Source: Rhizobium sp. Q54 (GTDB lineage: Bacteria > Pseudomonadota > Alphaproteobacteria > Rhizobiales > Xanthobacteraceae). Taken from it: a stretch of 59,945 nucleotides of DNA. Positions 28,675-40,207 of the stretch are shown here, in pieces. Position numbers and translations under genes: made by a program. Positions within the stretch are counted from its first letter, which is position 1. The number at the start of each line of letters is the position of its first letter. The notes below the pieces were generated by a model. It saw nothing but the letters and a program-made list of their open reading frames with translations. It did not search any database and was not told the DNA's origin. The stretch covers positions 1 to 59,945 of the forward strand of contig CAMDSH010000023.1 in the NCBI GenBank assembly GCA_945907045.1, given 5' to 3'.

Positions 28675-29814
28675 TCAGTTACCCAGCATCTGCCGGCTGA
28701 TGATAACGCGCATGATCTCGTTTGTTCCCTCAAGAATCTGGTGCACGCGCACGTCGCGCAGCACACGCTCGATGGGATGGTCGCGCAAATAACCGTAGCC
28801 GCCGTGCAGTTGCAGGCAGCCGTTGACGACTTCAAAGCCTGCGTCGGTCGCAAGCCGTTTCGCCATCGCGGCGAGCCGCGTCGCGTTGCCCTCGCCAGAA
28901 CCCACCGCCACCGCCGCGCGATGCAGCATCAGCCGCGCCGCTTCCAGTTCGGTCGCATAATCCGCGACGCGAAATTGCAGCGCCTGAAATTCTGCCAACT
29001 TGGAACCGAATTGCTTGCGCTCGTTCATGTAGGCAAGCGTGCGGTCAAGGCAGAATTGCGCGCCGCCGATGGAGCAGGCACCGATATTGACGCGCCCGCC
29101 ATCCAGCCCCGCCATGGCGATCTTGAAACCCTGCCCCTCCGCCCCGATAAGGTTCGATACCGGCACGCGGCAATTCTCGAACATCACCATTGATGTCGGC
29201 TGCGACTTCCAGCCCAGTTTCTTTTCCTGCGCGCCGTAAGAGAGGCCTTTCGTGCCTTTCTCGACCACGATGCAGGAAATGCCGCGCGGGCCACCCTCGC
29301 CCGTGCGCGCCATCACGACGTAAATGTCGGAAACGCCGCCGCCGGAAATGAAAGCTTTCGTGCCGTCGAGCACATAATGGTCGCCGTCGCGTTTTGCGCG
29401 CGTCGATAAATTCGCGGCATCGGAGCCCGCATCCGGTTCGGTCAGGCAGTAGCTGGCAAAATGCTCCATCGTGCAAAGCTTGGGCAGGAATTTCTTGCGC
29501 TGCTCCGGCCCGCCGAAAGCGTCGATCATCCAGGCAGCCATGTTGTGGATCGAAATGTAGGCGGCGGTAGACGTGCAGCCCTGCGCCAGTTCTTCGAAAA
29601 TCAACGCCGCATCGAGCCGCGTGAGGCCTGAGCCGCCGGCGTCTTCCTTCACATAAATGCCACCGAAACCGAGCGCCGCCGCCTTGCGCAATGCCTCGAC
29701 CGGAAAAACCGAGCCTTCGTCCCATTCCGCCGCGCGCGGCATCATCTCGTCATGTGCAAAGGTGCGCGCGGTGGCCTGAAACGCGCGCTGCTCCTCGGTG
29801 AGGTCGAAATCCAT
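28675..29814 (-). CDS. Isobutyryl-CoA-type acyl-CoA dehydrogenase
   Basis: A 379-residue FAD flavoenzyme of the ACAD family; operon context and size point to isobutyryl-CoA dehydrogenase (valine pathway). Motifs: [19 protein letters not shown] (FAD/substrate), [37 protein letters not shown] and [11 protein letters not shown] with the catalytic Glu. It is first gene of the leftward operon and diverges from hemB over about 100 bases. Confidence 0.92.
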   Translation of the reverse strand: MDFDLTEEQRAFQATARTFAHDEMMPRAAEWDEGSVFPVEALRKAAALGFGGIYVKEDAGGSGLTRLDAALIFEELAQGCTSTAAYISIHNMAAWMIDAFGGPEQRKKFLPKLCTMEHFASYCLTEPDAGSDAANLSTRAKRDGDHYVLDGTKAFISGGGVSDIYVVMARTGEGGPRGISCIVVEKGTKGLSYGAQEKKLGWKSQPTSMVMFENCRVPVSNLIGAEGQGFKIAMAGLDGGRVNIGACSIGGAQFCLDRTLAYMNERKQFGSKLAEFQALQFRVADYATELEAARLMLHRAAVAVGSGEGNATRLAAMAKRLATDAGFEVVNGCLQLHGGYGYLRDHPIERVLRDVRVHQILEGTNEIMRVIISRQMLGN

Positions 29815-29896
29815 GACTTCGATCGATAAAAGGCGCCCCTTGCGGCGTCAACCACGCCGCCATCGGCGGGTAGCCGCCACGGCCCGGAACCGCTAA

Positions 29897-30976
<1,080 letters not shown>

Positions 30977-30979
30977 AAG

Positions 30980-32203
30980 TTATTCCCGCGCGTCGCCGTG
31001 CCTGATCGGTTGCGGCTGATACCCGTCCTTTTCCATAGCCTTCTCGATTTCGTCGGCATGCGCGCGGTCGCGCGTTTCCACCGTCACGTCGAGCCGCGCG
31101 CCTTTGGCCGGCACGTCGAGAAACAGCCGCTTGTGATCGACTTCGAGAATGTTGGCGCCGAGTTCGCCCAGCCTTGTCGCAATATGCCCGAGCACGCCCG
31201 GCCGGTCGGGAATGGTGAGGCGGAACGAAACGACGCGGTCCTCGCGCTCCAACTCGCGCACCATGACGGACGCCAGAATGCGCGGATCGATATTTCCGCC
31301 GCAGAGAATGAGTCCGACTTTTTTGCCGCGGAAACGCTCCGGCTCCGCCAGCATGGCGGCAAGCCCGGCGGCACCCGCGCCCTCCGCCATCGTTTTCTGT
31401 AACGTGAGATACGCATTCACCGCACGCTCAAGCTGAGCCTCGTCAACCAGCACGATGCCGGAAATCAGTTCGCGCACGATAGGCAGCGTAAGCTTGCCGA
31501 CATTCTTCACCGCGATGCCTTCCGCCAGCGTCGGCCCGCCAATCGGGCGGCTCTCGTTGTGAAGCGCATTCCACATTGAGGGATAAAGCGCCGCTTCCGC
31601 GCCGACGATTTCGATCTTCGGATTGATGCCGCGTGCGGCAATCGCATTGCCGGATATCAGCCCACCGCCGCCGACGGGGATCACCAGCACGTCGAGCGCG
31701 GGCACGTCTTCGAGCATCTCGAGTGCGATGGTGCCCTGCCCCGCGATGATGCGCGCGTCGTCGTAAGGGTGCACCAGCGTGAGATTGCGCGCGGACTGAA
31801 GCGCTTCGCACCGCGTCTGCGCTTCGGCGATGCTCTCGCCTTCCAGCACCACCTCGGCGCCGTGCGACCTCGTCGCTGCCACCTTCACGAATGGCGTCGT
31901 CACCGGCATGACGATGGTCGCCGGAATATTCAACCGGGCGGCGTGATAGGCCACCGCCTGCGCATGATTGCCGGCGGACATGGCGATGACGCCGCGTTTC
32001 CGCTCATCCGCGTTGAGAGCCGAAAGCTTGTTAAGCGCGCCGCGATCCTTGAACGAATTGGTGACCTGCAAATTCTCGTATTTGACGAAAACTTCAGCAC
32101 CGGTGATGGCCGATAACCTTGGCGCTGGCAGCATCGGCGTGCGCAGCACATGCCCCGCAATCACCCGCCGGGCGGCTTCGATATCGGCGAAAGTCACGCT
32201 CAC
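30980..32203 (-). CDS. Threonine ammonia-lyase with ACT domain
   Basis: A 407-residue PLP enzyme that deaminates threonine to 2-oxobutyrate. The PLP lysine is K52 in NSFKDRGA; the phosphate cup is VGGGGLISG and the AGNHAQAVA loop is intact. The C-terminal part (about 325-400) is a single ACT domain (VSFRLTIPDRPGVLGHIATRLGELGANI), as in the shorter biosynthetic/catabolic ilvA-tdcB hybrids. The start is GTG. It could serve isoleucine synthesis or threonine catabolism. Confidence 0.93.
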   Translation of the reverse strand: MSVTFADIEAARRVIAGHVLRTPMLPAPRLSAITGAEVFVKYENLQVTNSFKDRGALNKLSALNADERKRGVIAMSAGNHAQAVAYHAARLNIPATIVMPVTTPFVKVAATRSHGAEVVLEGESIAEAQTRCEALQSARNLTLVHPYDDARIIAGQGTIALEMLEDVPALDVLVIPVGGGGLISGNAIAARGINPKIEIVGAEAALYPSMWNALHNESRPIGGPTLAEGIAVKNVGKLTLPIVRELISGIVLVDEAQLERAVNAYLTLQKTMAEGAGAAGLAAMLAEPERFRGKKVGLILCGGNIDPRILASVMVRELEREDRVVSFRLTIPDRPGVLGHIATRLGELGANILEVDHKRLFLDVPAKGARLDVTVETRDRAHADEIEKAMEKDGYQPQPIRHGDARE

Positions 32204-32362
32204 TTAGATGCTCCAAATCCGCGATAGCTTGCCGCAGGCCGCCCCCGCGCTCCAGTGTGGAACGCGCCTTTTGCAGCATATCCATCTTGCGCTGGAATCA
32301 ATTACTCTCCATCTGCAGGCCCAAGGCTTCAGGCACAAGATGCCTCAACTTTGAGAGAGATC

Positions 32363-32893
32363 ATGGCCGAAAGCGGACCAAAAGGAATTGGCGTGTCGCT
32401 GGACGTGCGGCCCCACGCTTACGATCCGGCGGCGAACCCGGAACTGTTCGAGGGCGTGCTGGCGCGGCGCGTCGTCGCCTTCGCCATCGACTTCGTCATC
32501 ATCGCCATCCCCATCGTCTTCGCGGCGATGTTCATCTTCGCCTTCGGGCTGGTGACGCTCGGGCTCGGCTGGGCGCTGTTCTGGCTGCTCTCGCCGGCCT
32601 CGGTGATCTGGGCGCTGGTCTATTACGGCTCAACACTGGGCGGCGCGCGCTCGGCCAGCATCGGCATGCGGGTGATGGATCTGGAGATGCGCACCTGGTA
32701 CGGCTCGCCGGCTTATTTCGTGCTCGGCGCCGTGCACGCGATCGTGTTCTGGCTCTCGGTGTCCACGCTCACGCCGGTCATCCTGGTGGTGTGCTTCTTC
32801 AATGAGCGCCGCCGGCTGCTGCACGACATCGTGCTCGGCACCGTCATCATCAACAATGAAGTGCGGGCACAGGCGATAAAGAGCACGCGATAA
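32363..32893 (+). CDS. RDD-family membrane protein
   Basis: A 176-residue protein. After a 30-residue soluble N-terminus the RDD domain starts with ARRVVAFAIDFVIIAIP (the Arg-Asp signature) and has three to four membrane helices; the second conserved part is GGARSASIGMRVMDLEM. RDD proteins are often linked to ion homeostasis, but the role is unproven. ATG with GAGAGAG upstream. It stands alone between the threonine deaminase and bpt. Confidence 0.85.
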   Translation: MAESGPKGIGVSLDVRPHAYDPAANPELFEGVLARRVVAFAIDFVIIAIPIVFAAMFIFAFGLVTLGLGWALFWLLSPASVIWALVYYGSTLGGARSASIGMRVMDLEMRTWYGSPAYFVLGAVHAIVFWLSVSTLTPVILVVCFFNERRRLLHDIVLGTVIINNEVRAQAIKSTR

Positions 32894-32992
32894 GCTGGCT
32901 CAAGCACCCACAAGGGCTTTGACGATTGCCGCCGAGCGCGCGATGCTAGGCGGCATGCGGAACTTCCGCTCACCATTTGACGGGTTGGACTT

Positions 32993-33742
32993 GTGACCCA
33001 GCATTCGCGTGACACGCCGCAATTCTACCTGACTGCGCCCTCGCCCTGCCCATATCTGGCGGGCCAGGAAGAGCGCAAGGTCTTCACGCATCTGGTTGGG
33101 GATCGCGCGGGCGAACTCAACGATCTGCTCACGCACGGCGGCTTCCGCCGCAGCCAGTCGATCGCTTACCGGCCGGCCTGCGAGTCCTGCCGCGCCTGCG
33201 TATCGGTGCGCGTGGTGGCGGGCGATTTCCGCCCGACGCGCAGCATGCGCCGTATCGCCGAGCGCAACGTCGACATCGTCGGCAACATGCGCGTGCCTTC
33301 GCCGACGTCGGAGCAATATTCGGTATTCCGCGCTTACCTCGACGCCCGTCATCGTGACGGCGGCATGGCCGACATGAGCGTGCTCGATTACGCCATGATG
33401 ATCGAGGACAGCCACGTCACTACAAAATTAGTCGAATACCGACGCCGTGGCCCCGACTCCGGCATCAACGGGCGCGGCGCCGGCAGCCTGCTCGCGGTCG
33501 CACTCACTGACGTGCTGAGCGACGGACTTTCGATGGTCTATTCGTTTTTCGATCCAGCGGCGGGAGACCGCTCGCTCGGCACCATGATGATCCTCGATCA
33601 CATCGATCGCGCACGGAGGATGGGATTGTCCTACGTCTATCTCGGCTACTGGGTGCCGGGATCGCGCAAGATGGATTACAAGGGCCGCTTCTTGCCGCAG
33701 GAGCGGCTGCAGCCATCGGGCTGGACGCGGGTGGAAAGCTAG
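32993..33742 (+). CDS. bpt: Aspartate/glutamate leucyltransferase
   Basis: A 249-residue N-end-rule transferase that puts Leu on N-terminal Asp/Glu, marking proteins for ClpAP. It belongs to the ATE1-like family: [15 protein letters not shown], the Cys motif [16 protein letters not shown] and the GNAT-like C-terminus ([26 protein letters not shown]). The start is GTG. It converges on mntH with a single base between the two stop codons. Confidence 0.93.
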   Translation: MTQHSRDTPQFYLTAPSPCPYLAGQEERKVFTHLVGDRAGELNDLLTHGGFRRSQSIAYRPACESCRACVSVRVVAGDFRPTRSMRRIAERNVDIVGNMRVPSPTSEQYSVFRAYLDARHRDGGMADMSVLDYAMMIEDSHVTTKLVEYRRRGPDSGINGRGAGSLLAVALTDVLSDGLSMVYSFFDPAAGDRSLGTMMILDHIDRARRMGLSYVYLGYWVPGSRKMDYKGRFLPQERLQPSGWTRVES

Positions 33743-33743
33743 C

Positions 33744-35108
33744 TCAAGGATTAGCCGGCAGCAGATCGAGCAACAGCTTGATGTTGAGCACGATCAGCAC
33801 CGCGACGGTGAGAGCCGCGAGCCATGTCACCCAGCGCGGCGCGACGAGTTCGCCCATTTTCGCGCGGTCGGCGGTGAACATCACCAGCGGCACGATGGAG
33901 AACGGCAACGCGAGGCCGAGCACGACCTGACTGAGGATCAGGAGTTTCGCCGTCCCCGCCTCGCCATACCAGATTGTCACCGCGGCAGCCGGAACGATGG
34001 CAATCGCACGCGTGATCAAACGCCGTGCCCAGGGCGGCAGGCGGATATCGAGAAATCCCTCCATGACGATCTGCCCGGAGAGCGTCGCGGTCACCGTCGA
34101 ATTCAATCCGCAGCACAGCAGCGCGATGCCGAACAGCGTCGGCGCAACCGCTGAGCCAAGCAGCGGCGCGAGGAACGAATGCGCCTGATCGAGCTCGGCG
34201 ACATCGGTCTTGCCCGCTTTATTGAAGGTCGCCGCGGCGAGAATCAGGATCGAGGCGTTGATCAGCAACGCGAACATCAGCGCAATGGTGGAATCGATGG
34301 TGGCGAGTTTGATCGCTTCCCGTTTCTCCGGCACGCTTTCGCCGAAGCGGCGCGTCTGCACCACGCCGGAATGCAGGTAAAGATTGTGCGGCATCACCGT
34401 CGCGCCGATGATGCCGATGGCGAGATACAGCATGTCGGGATTGCGCACGATCTCGACCGTCGGCGCGAAGCCGCGGATCACGGCGCCCCAATCCGGGTCC
34501 GCCATCGCGATCTGCACGGCAAAGCACGCGGCGATAACGCCCATCAGCGTGACGATGAAGGCCTCGATCCAGCGGAAGCCGAGATTTTGCATCCACAAAA
34601 TCAGAAACACATCGAGCGCGGTGATGATGACGCCGATTTCAAGCGGAATGCCGAACAACAGATTTAATCCGATCGCGGTGCCGATCACTTCCGCCAAGTC
34701 GGTGGCGCAAATCGCAATCTCGGTGAGCACCCACAGCGGCCACGATATCGCGCGCGGAAAAGCATCGCGGCAGGCTTGCGCCAAATCGCGGCCCGCGCCG
34801 ATGCCAAGGCGCGCGCACAGCGCCTGCAACAGGATCGCCATCAGATTCGACAAGAGAGCGATGGTGAGCAGCGCGTAACCGAACTTGGAGCCGCCCGCGA
34901 GCGAGGTCGCCCAGTTGCCGGGGTCCATGTAGCCGACGGCGACGAGATAACCGGGCCCGAGAAACGCACCGAGCTTCTTGAAGAGCGAGCCCGTGGGAAG
35001 CGTGGCGATAGTGCCAAACACTTCGGCGAGCGCAGGTCGCCCGCGCGCGCGGCGCCAGCCTTGCCCTTCCGCATCGGCCGCCAATGGCGTCCGTGAAACC
35101 GTGTCCAT
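33744..35108 (-). CDS. mntH: Nramp-family Mn2+/divalent metal transporter
   Basis: A 454-residue inner-membrane proton-coupled importer with about 11 helices. The Nramp ligand motifs are DPGN in helix 1 ([11 protein letters not shown]) and MPHNLYLH in helix 6. The ATG is preferred over an upstream TTG. A Mur-like operator lies about 52 bases upstream, so repression by Mn2+ is likely, as known for Bradyrhizobium mntH. It shares its 3' end closely with bpt, with no terminator between them. Confidence 0.94.
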   Translation of the reverse strand: MDTVSRTPLAADAEGQGWRRARGRPALAEVFGTIATLPTGSLFKKLGAFLGPGYLVAVGYMDPGNWATSLAGGSKFGYALLTIALLSNLMAILLQALCARLGIGAGRDLAQACRDAFPRAISWPLWVLTEIAICATDLAEVIGTAIGLNLLFGIPLEIGVIITALDVFLILWMQNLGFRWIEAFIVTLMGVIAACFAVQIAMADPDWGAVIRGFAPTVEIVRNPDMLYLAIGIIGATVMPHNLYLHSGVVQTRRFGESVPEKREAIKLATIDSTIALMFALLINASILILAAATFNKAGKTDVAELDQAHSFLAPLLGSAVAPTLFGIALLCCGLNSTVTATLSGQIVMEGFLDIRLPPWARRLITRAIAIVPAAAVTIWYGEAGTAKLLILSQVVLGLALPFSIVPLVMFTADRAKMGELVAPRWVTWLAALTVAVLIVLNIKLLLDLLPANP

Positions 35109-35159
35109 CCTTGCCCGGTCTTTCAAAAGCCTTCGGAAACTCAGGCGACTGTATTCTAG

Positions 35160-35176
35160 TTGCGAATGGTTTGCAA
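35160..35176. promoter_or_regulatory. Mur-like (manganese-responsive) operator of mntH
   Basis: TTGCGAA-TGG-TTTGCAA is an inverted repeat with one mismatch in seven. Its TGCRAA..TTTGCA shape resembles the alphaproteobacterial Mur/Fur box. It is the only such site noticed in the window and lies directly upstream of mntH. Confidence 0.6.
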
Positions 35177-35297
35177 TTGCAGATTTGGCTTAAACCTGTC
35201 CCATTTGCATGAGGCTGCTGGAGGCCCCGCGCGGTCTGGCAGTTGTTTTGGGGAAATCGAGCGTTCGATCTTGTTCGCAGCGAGCTAACGCGCGGCG

Positions 35298-37601
35298 CTA
35301 TTTTTCCTCGCCGCCGTCTTCGTTCTTGCCGGCGTCGCCTTTGCGAACTTCCTCCGCGCGGCCGAACTTGTTGTTCTTCGGGAATCCTTTCGGCGCGATG
35401 CGCCCGGCGTCCGCGCGCTTGCCGCGCCAGTCGGAAAGCTCCTTCACCGGCATCGTAAAGGTGCGCCCTGCTCCGTCGAACCAGTTCAGGCCGTCTTTGC
35501 CCTTGAAGGTGGCAACGTCGGAAAGTCCCTTTTCGTTGTAACGTTGCAGACGCACGCCGCGCCCGCGCGTCATCTCCGGCACCTGGTCGAGGCCGAAGAT
35601 CACCATCTTGCGGTTCTCGCCGATTGCCGCAACGAGATCGCCCTCGACCGTATTCATCGCGCGCGCCTTGTCGGGCGATTTCAGATTGAGCACCTGTTTG
35701 CCCTTGCGCGTGGTCGCGAGCACTTCGTCCTCGACGACGATGAAGCCGTTGCCCTGGCGGCTCGCCACCAGGAATTTGCGCCCGCCCTGATAGACAAACG
35801 CCGAGACGATATCCGCATCCTGTTCGAGATCGACCAGCAGGCGGATCGGCTCGCCATGTCCGCGCCCGCCCGGCAGCTTGGCGGCATCGATGGTGTAAAA
35901 GCGGCCGTTGGTGGCGAACACCAGAAGCTTGGACGTGGACTCCGCAGGGAACGCAAATTTGAGTTTGTCGCCGGCCTTGAAGGCGGCGCTGGAAAGATCA
36001 CCAACATTGCCGCGCAGCGCGCGAATCCAGCCCTTGTCGGACACCACAACGGTGATCGGCTCGCGCACCACCATCGCCTCTTCGATCGCGGCCTCGTCAT
36101 GCTCGGGCGCATCGGCAAATGTCGTGCGGCGCTTGCCGAGAGCCGTCTTCGGCCCGAACGCATTACGCACTTCCTTAATCTCGCCGGCGATCTGCTTCCA
36201 TTGCAGCTTGGTCGAGCCGATCAAAGTCTTGAGCGTCTTCTGCTCGTCGCGCAGCGATTTGTCTTCCGAGCGAATTTCCATTTCCTCAAGCTTGCGCAAA
36301 TTACGCAGCCGCATGTTGAGGATGGCGTCGGCCTGCACGTCGGACAGCTTGAAGGTTTTCATCAGCACGGGCTTGGGCTCGTCCTGCGTGCGAATGATTT
36401 TGATGACCTTGTCGAGATTCAAATAGGCAATGAGATAACCGCCGAGGACCTCCAGCCTGTTGGCGATAACCGCCAGCCTGTGCTTGGAGCGGCGCAGCAG
36501 CACGTCGCGGCGATGGTCGAGCCATTCGCGCAAAGCCTCGGCAAGGCCGACCACCTGCGGAATCCGCCCCTTCAACAGCACGTTCATGTTGAGGCTGATG
36601 CGGCTTTCAAGTTCGGTGAGCTTGAACAGGCTCTCCATCAGCAGCGTCGCATCGACATTGCGCGCGCGCGGCTCGATGACGAGGCGCACGTCCTCGGCCG
36701 ATTCATCGCGCACATCGGCGACCAGCGGCAGCTTCTTCTCGTTCAATAAATCGGCGATCTTCTCGACCAGCCGCGATTTCTGCACCAGCCACGGCACTTC
36801 GGTGATGACGATCAGATAAGTGCCGCGCCCGGTCTCTTCTTGGTTCCAGCGCGCGCGCACGCGAAACGAGCCGCGCCCCGTCGTATAGGCCTCGGCGATG
36901 ACGGCAGCCGGGTCCACAATAATGCCGCCGGTCGGGAAATCCGGACCCGGCACGTATTTCATCAGCGTGCGGCTACGGGCATTCGGATTGTCGATAAGGA
37001 ATAACGCGGCATCGCAAAGTTCGGCCGCGTTGTGCGGCGGGATCGATGTCGCCATGCCGACCGCGATGCCCTGCGATCCGTTGGCGAGCAAATTTGGAAA
37101 CGCCGCGGGCAGAACGGCCGGCTCTTCTTCGCTGCCGTCGTAGGTGGGACGAAAATCGACGGTGCCTTCGTCAATGCCGTCGATCAGCAGCCGCGAGACT
37201 TCCGTGAGCCGCGACTCCGTATAGCGCATGGCGGCGGCGTTATCGCCGTCGATGTTTCCGAAGTTGCCCTGCCCGTCGATCAGCGGATAGCGCTGGGAGA
37301 AATCCTGCGCCAGCCTCACCAGCGCGTCGTAAACCGACTGGTCGCCGTGCGGATGGAATTTGCCGATGACGTCGCCGACCACGCGCGCGCTTTTCTTGAA
37401 CGCGGCGCCGGGATCGAGCCGAAGTTGCCGCATCGCAAAAAGCAGACGCCGGTGCACCGGCTTGAGACCGTCGCGCGCGTCCGGCAGTGCGCGATGCATG
37501 ATCGTGGAAAGCGCGTACGCCAGGTAGCGCTCTTCCAGCGCTTCGCGCAGCGCAATTTCCTGCACGTTGCCACGATCGGGAGGAATCAGCTGTTTTCCCA
37601 T
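35298..37601 (-). CDS. parC: DNA topoisomerase IV subunit A
   Basis: A 767-residue catalytic subunit that unlinks daughter chromosomes. The 5Y-CAP domain has the active-site tyrosine Y127 in [11 protein letters not shown] and [14 protein letters not shown] before it. The C-terminal part (about 490-740) is a beta-pinwheel. The length and the fact that only a short C-terminal extension ([13 protein letters not shown]) is present favour ParC over GyrA. The ATG at 37601 is preferred over an upstream TTG. It is transcribed away from the small-protein genes. Confidence 0.95.
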   Translation of the reverse strand: MGKQLIPPDRGNVQEIALREALEERYLAYALSTIMHRALPDARDGLKPVHRRLLFAMRQLRLDPGAAFKKSARVVGDVIGKFHPHGDQSVYDALVRLAQDFSQRYPLIDGQGNFGNIDGDNAAAMRYTESRLTEVSRLLIDGIDEGTVDFRPTYDGSEEEPAVLPAAFPNLLANGSQGIAVGMATSIPPHNAAELCDAALFLIDNPNARSRTLMKYVPGPDFPTGGIIVDPAAVIAEAYTTGRGSFRVRARWNQEETGRGTYLIVITEVPWLVQKSRLVEKIADLLNEKKLPLVADVRDESAEDVRLVIEPRARNVDATLLMESLFKLTELESRISLNMNVLLKGRIPQVVGLAEALREWLDHRRDVLLRRSKHRLAVIANRLEVLGGYLIAYLNLDKVIKIIRTQDEPKPVLMKTFKLSDVQADAILNMRLRNLRKLEEMEIRSEDKSLRDEQKTLKTLIGSTKLQWKQIAGEIKEVRNAFGPKTALGKRRTTFADAPEHDEAAIEEAMVVREPITVVVSDKGWIRALRGNVGDLSSAAFKAGDKLKFAFPAESTSKLLVFATNGRFYTIDAAKLPGGRGHGEPIRLLVDLEQDADIVSAFVYQGGRKFLVASRQGNGFIVVEDEVLATTRKGKQVLNLKSPDKARAMNTVEGDLVAAIGENRKMVIFGLDQVPEMTRGRGVRLQRYNEKGLSDVATFKGKDGLNWFDGAGRTFTMPVKELSDWRGKRADAGRIAPKGFPKNNKFGRAEEVRKGDAGKNEDGGEEK

Positions 37602-37780
37602 GCTGTTTGCGTACTGCAAGCCCAGCGGATGAACAACAGGTGAATGGTCGGCTCACGCTCTGTGCCGAATATGTGGATTACTATCTTCAAACGAACCGGG
37701 AAAAGATTGCCGATTTTGCGACCGCGAATGGAACCGAAAAAGCGGCAGCCCGTTACACTAGGTTACTGGAGGAGACACAA

Positions 37781-38008
37781 ATGCGTTCAATTCTGTTTGC
37801 GATGCTCATCGCGGCGAGCGCCGGACTTGCCGGGCTGACAACTGCCAATGCCGCGCCCGCTAATGGCGTGCCGCTCGGCGAAGCCGCCCAGGCAACCAGC
37901 GATGTTTCGACGGTGCAGTGGCGCCGCCGTTGGCACCGCCGTCACTGGGGTCCGCACTGCCGTATGCGGTGCAATTCCTGGGGACGTTGCTGGCGGGTCT
38001 GCTGGTAA
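37781..38008 (+). CDS. Small exported Trp/Arg/Cys-rich protein A
   Basis: A 75-residue protein with GGAGGAG nine bases upstream of its ATG. It has a signal peptide (ILFAMLIAASAGLAGLTTANA|AP). The mature peptide ends in a dense basic/aromatic tail with four Cys: RWHRRHWGPHCRMRCNSWGRC, then WRVCW. This looks like a small secreted or periplasmic peptide stabilised by two disulfides. No family recognised. A similar gene follows at 38172, sharing the TACTGGAGGA leader. Confidence 0.75.
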   Translation: MRSILFAMLIAASAGLAGLTTANAAPANGVPLGEAAQATSDVSTVQWRRRWHRRHWGPHCRMRCNSWGRCWRVCW

Positions 38009-38171
38009 TACCGGGCAAATCCGGTGACAATGCAGCGACCGGCGCCGCAAGGTTGCCGGCCGCCTGCTATGAGGAGTTATAACGAACCGTAATGCCGGTT
38101 CGATTTGTAGCATCGCGATGGGCGGGTCGGCCGGATCCGCGCACGCCCAATAAATACTGGAGGAAACTTAA

Positions 38172-38390
38172 ATGCGCATGATCTTGCTGGCGACCTTGCT
38201 CACCATCGGCCTGGCTTTGACGGGCACTTCGACCGCCTCCGCCGCAACGGCTGGCGTCAATTGCAGCCCGGCGAATGCCTCGGCGAGCATCGATCTCTCC
38301 GCCCGGCGTTGCCGCTCGGTGCGTGTGTGCCGTCACGGGCCTTTCGGCCGGCGCTGCCACTGGGAGCGCGTTTGCCGCGGTGGCTGGTAA
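38172..38390 (+). CDS. Small exported Arg/Cys-rich protein B
   Basis: A 72-residue protein with GGAGGA nine bases before the ATG and the same leader context as protein A. Signal peptide ILLATLLTIGLALTGTSTASA|AT. The mature part has five Cys and ends CRHGPFGRRCHWERVCRGGW. The two appear to be paralogues with diverged middles. It is followed by an intrinsic terminator at 38413. Confidence 0.75.
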   Translation: MRMILLATLLTIGLALTGTSTASAATAGVNCSPANASASIDLSARRCRSVRVCRHGPFGRRCHWERVCRGGW

Positions 38391-38412
38391 CGCCTCTTAA
38401 ATTTCGAACAAG

Positions 38413-38444
38413 CGGCCCGGCTGATGCCGGGCCGTTTTGTTTTT
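38413..38444 (+). terminator. Terminator after small exported protein B
   Basis: A nine-pair hairpin CGGCCCGGC-TGAT-GCCGGGCCG is followed by TTTTGTTTTT on the plus strand. Confidence 0.9.
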
Positions 38445-38445
38445 A

Positions 38446-38494
38446 GAGCATGGTCCCGAAAAGTGGGAACCGGTTTTCGGAAAAGACCATGCTC
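38446..38494. repeat. Rhizobiales palindromic repeat, copy 1
   Basis: A 49-base two-level palindrome: outer arms GAGCATGGTC/GACCATGCTC (10 bp perfect) and inner arms CCGAAAA/TTTTCGG around AACCGGTT. It lies between the small-protein terminator and the recO stop, in a convergent gap, and could act as a bidirectional terminator or as a REP-type element. Confidence 0.85.
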
Positions 38495-38505
38495 AAATTT
38501 TAACT

Positions 38506-39240
38506 CTAAGCGGCGTTCAAGAGTGCGCGCGTGATGGCGCCGATGAAGTTCGTGCGCTCGTCGGAAAGCGCGAGACCGCGCGGCTCCAGCACATGCCGCG
38601 CCAGAAAATATCCGGTCAGCGCAAAACCGTCGGCGACATCGCCGTTTGAGGCAACCTCTGCCGTCCCGGCAAGGAACCCCGGCAGCCGCAACATTTTGTT
38701 GGCCCACGGTTCACCGGCGGTACGCGAGACCGCGCGGCCCGATTTCGGAGAGACATAAACCAGTTCTTCCGTTGCGCCGGTGGAAGCGCAACTCGCGAGA
38801 TCGAGACCAAATCCCAGTTCGGTGAGCACCTGCATCTCGAAACGCACGGCCAACGGCGCCGCTATGATGGGGTCTTCGAGCCGTTGGAGAATATCCTCAA
38901 GCGCGGCATGAATGCTTTCATGCGGATCGCGCTCCGGCAGCAGCCGCACCAGACCTGCGAGATAGCTCACGCCATAGATCGCATGCGGATTGTCGAAAAA
39001 CTCTGCCGCGCGCAGCCGCATGCCCTCGACCGTGTAATTGCCGAGATGTTCGTCGAGCCGCGCCCGCCACACGGCGCTCACGACGTTGCCCGGCTGTAAA
39101 ACGGGGCGCATGCGCGAGCCCGCCCCGCCGCGCACCAGCCCGAGATGACGGCCATGCTCGCGCGTCATCAGCTCAAGGATGGCATTCGCCTCCCCGTGCC
39201 GCTTGATGCCGAGAACGATTCCCTCATCGGTCCATTGCAT
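38506..39240 (-). CDS. recO: DNA repair protein RecO
   Basis: A 244-residue recombination mediator that helps load RecA at ssDNA gaps. The N-terminal OB-fold is [25 protein letters not shown]...[11 protein letters not shown]; the helical C-terminal domain contains [15 protein letters not shown]. Only one Cys pair-like feature remains of the zinc site found in other RecO proteins. ATG preferred over an upstream TTG. It follows era by 48 bases in the rnc-era-recO order. Confidence 0.93.
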   Translation of the reverse strand: MQWTDEGIVLGIKRHGEANAILELMTREHGRHLGLVRGGAGSRMRPVLQPGNVVSAVWRARLDEHLGNYTVEGMRLRAAEFFDNPHAIYGVSYLAGLVRLLPERDPHESIHAALEDILQRLEDPIIAAPLAVRFEMQVLTELGFGLDLASCASTGATEELVYVSPKSGRAVSRTAGEPWANKMLRLPGFLAGTAEVASNGDVADGFALTGYFLARHVLEPRGLALSDERTNFIGAITRALLNAA

Positions 39241-39288
39241 GAAATGCGTGTAGCGCAATCCGCGCTGAATCGGGAGTGCGTGGCCGGG

Positions 39289-40203
39289 TTATTCCTTGGG
39301 AAATTCCAGCCCCATGCCGCGGTAGCGCTCCGGGTCGTCGCCCCAGCCCTCGCGCACCTTTACGAACAAAAACAGATGCACCGGCACCTCGATGATGGCC
39401 GCGATGTCTTTCCGCGACGCCTCGCCGATCGCCTTGATGCTCTGTCCGCCCTTGCCGAGCACGATCTTGCGCTGGCTCTCGCGCTCCACATAAATCGTCT
39501 GTTCGATACGCACGTCGCCGCCGCGCAATTCCTTCCACACTTCGGTTTCGACCGTGGAGTGATACGGCAATTCCTGATGCAGCCGTTCGAACAGTTTCTC
39601 GCGGGTGATTTCCGCCGCCAGTTGCCGCAGCGGCGCGTCCGACATCTGCTCGGGCGGATAAAGCCACGGGCTTTCCGGCATGCGCGCGGCGAGCCATTGC
39701 TTCAGGTCAGGAACGCCATCGCCGGTTAATGCAGAAAGCATGAAGGTCGCTTCGAAAGCGCCCTTGCTGTTGGCTTCTTTCGTCAGCGTGAGAAGCTTTT
39801 GCTTGTCGACTACGTCTACTTTGTTGAGGATGAGCACTTTTGGACGCCGCACTTCGGCGAGGCGATGCAGCAGCGCTTCGGCTTCCTCGTCCAGCCCCTT
39901 GCGCGCGTCGATCAAGACGCCGACGAGATCGGCTTCGTGCGCGCCGCTCCATGCGGTCGTCACCATCGCGCGGTCGAGCCGCCGCTTGGGGGCGAAAATT
40001 CCCGGCGTGTCCACGAAGATGAGCTGCGCTTGCCCGTGCAGCGTGATGCCACGCACCAGCGCGCGCGTCGTTTGTACCTTGTGCGAGACGATGGTGACCT
40101 TGGAGCCAACCAGTGCATTGAGCAGCGTCGACTTGCCGGCATTCGGCGCGCCGATGAGCGCGATGAAACCGCAATGCGTCGGGATATTTTCTGGTTCGGA
40201 CAT
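39289..40203 (-). CDS. era: GTPase Era
   Basis: A 304-residue essential GTPase for 16S rRNA maturation and 30S assembly. G1 GAPNAGKST (18-26), G3 DTPG (65-68) and G4 NKVD in the GTPase domain; the C-terminal KH RNA-binding domain contains RESQRKIVLGKGGQSIKAIGE. The ATG at 40203, four bases past the rnc stop, is preferred over one at 40230 that overlaps rnc. Confidence 0.96.
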   Translation of the reverse strand: MSEPENIPTHCGFIALIGAPNAGKSTLLNALVGSKVTIVSHKVQTTRALVRGITLHGQAQLIFVDTPGIFAPKRRLDRAMVTTAWSGAHEADLVGVLIDARKGLDEEAEALLHRLAEVRRPKVLILNKVDVVDKQKLLTLTKEANSKGAFEATFMLSALTGDGVPDLKQWLAARMPESPWLYPPEQMSDAPLRQLAAEITREKLFERLHQELPYHSTVETEVWKELRGGDVRIEQTIYVERESQRKIVLGKGGQSIKAIGEASRKDIAAIIEVPVHLFLFVKVREGWGDDPERYRGMGLEFPKE

Positions 40204-40207
40204 CAAA

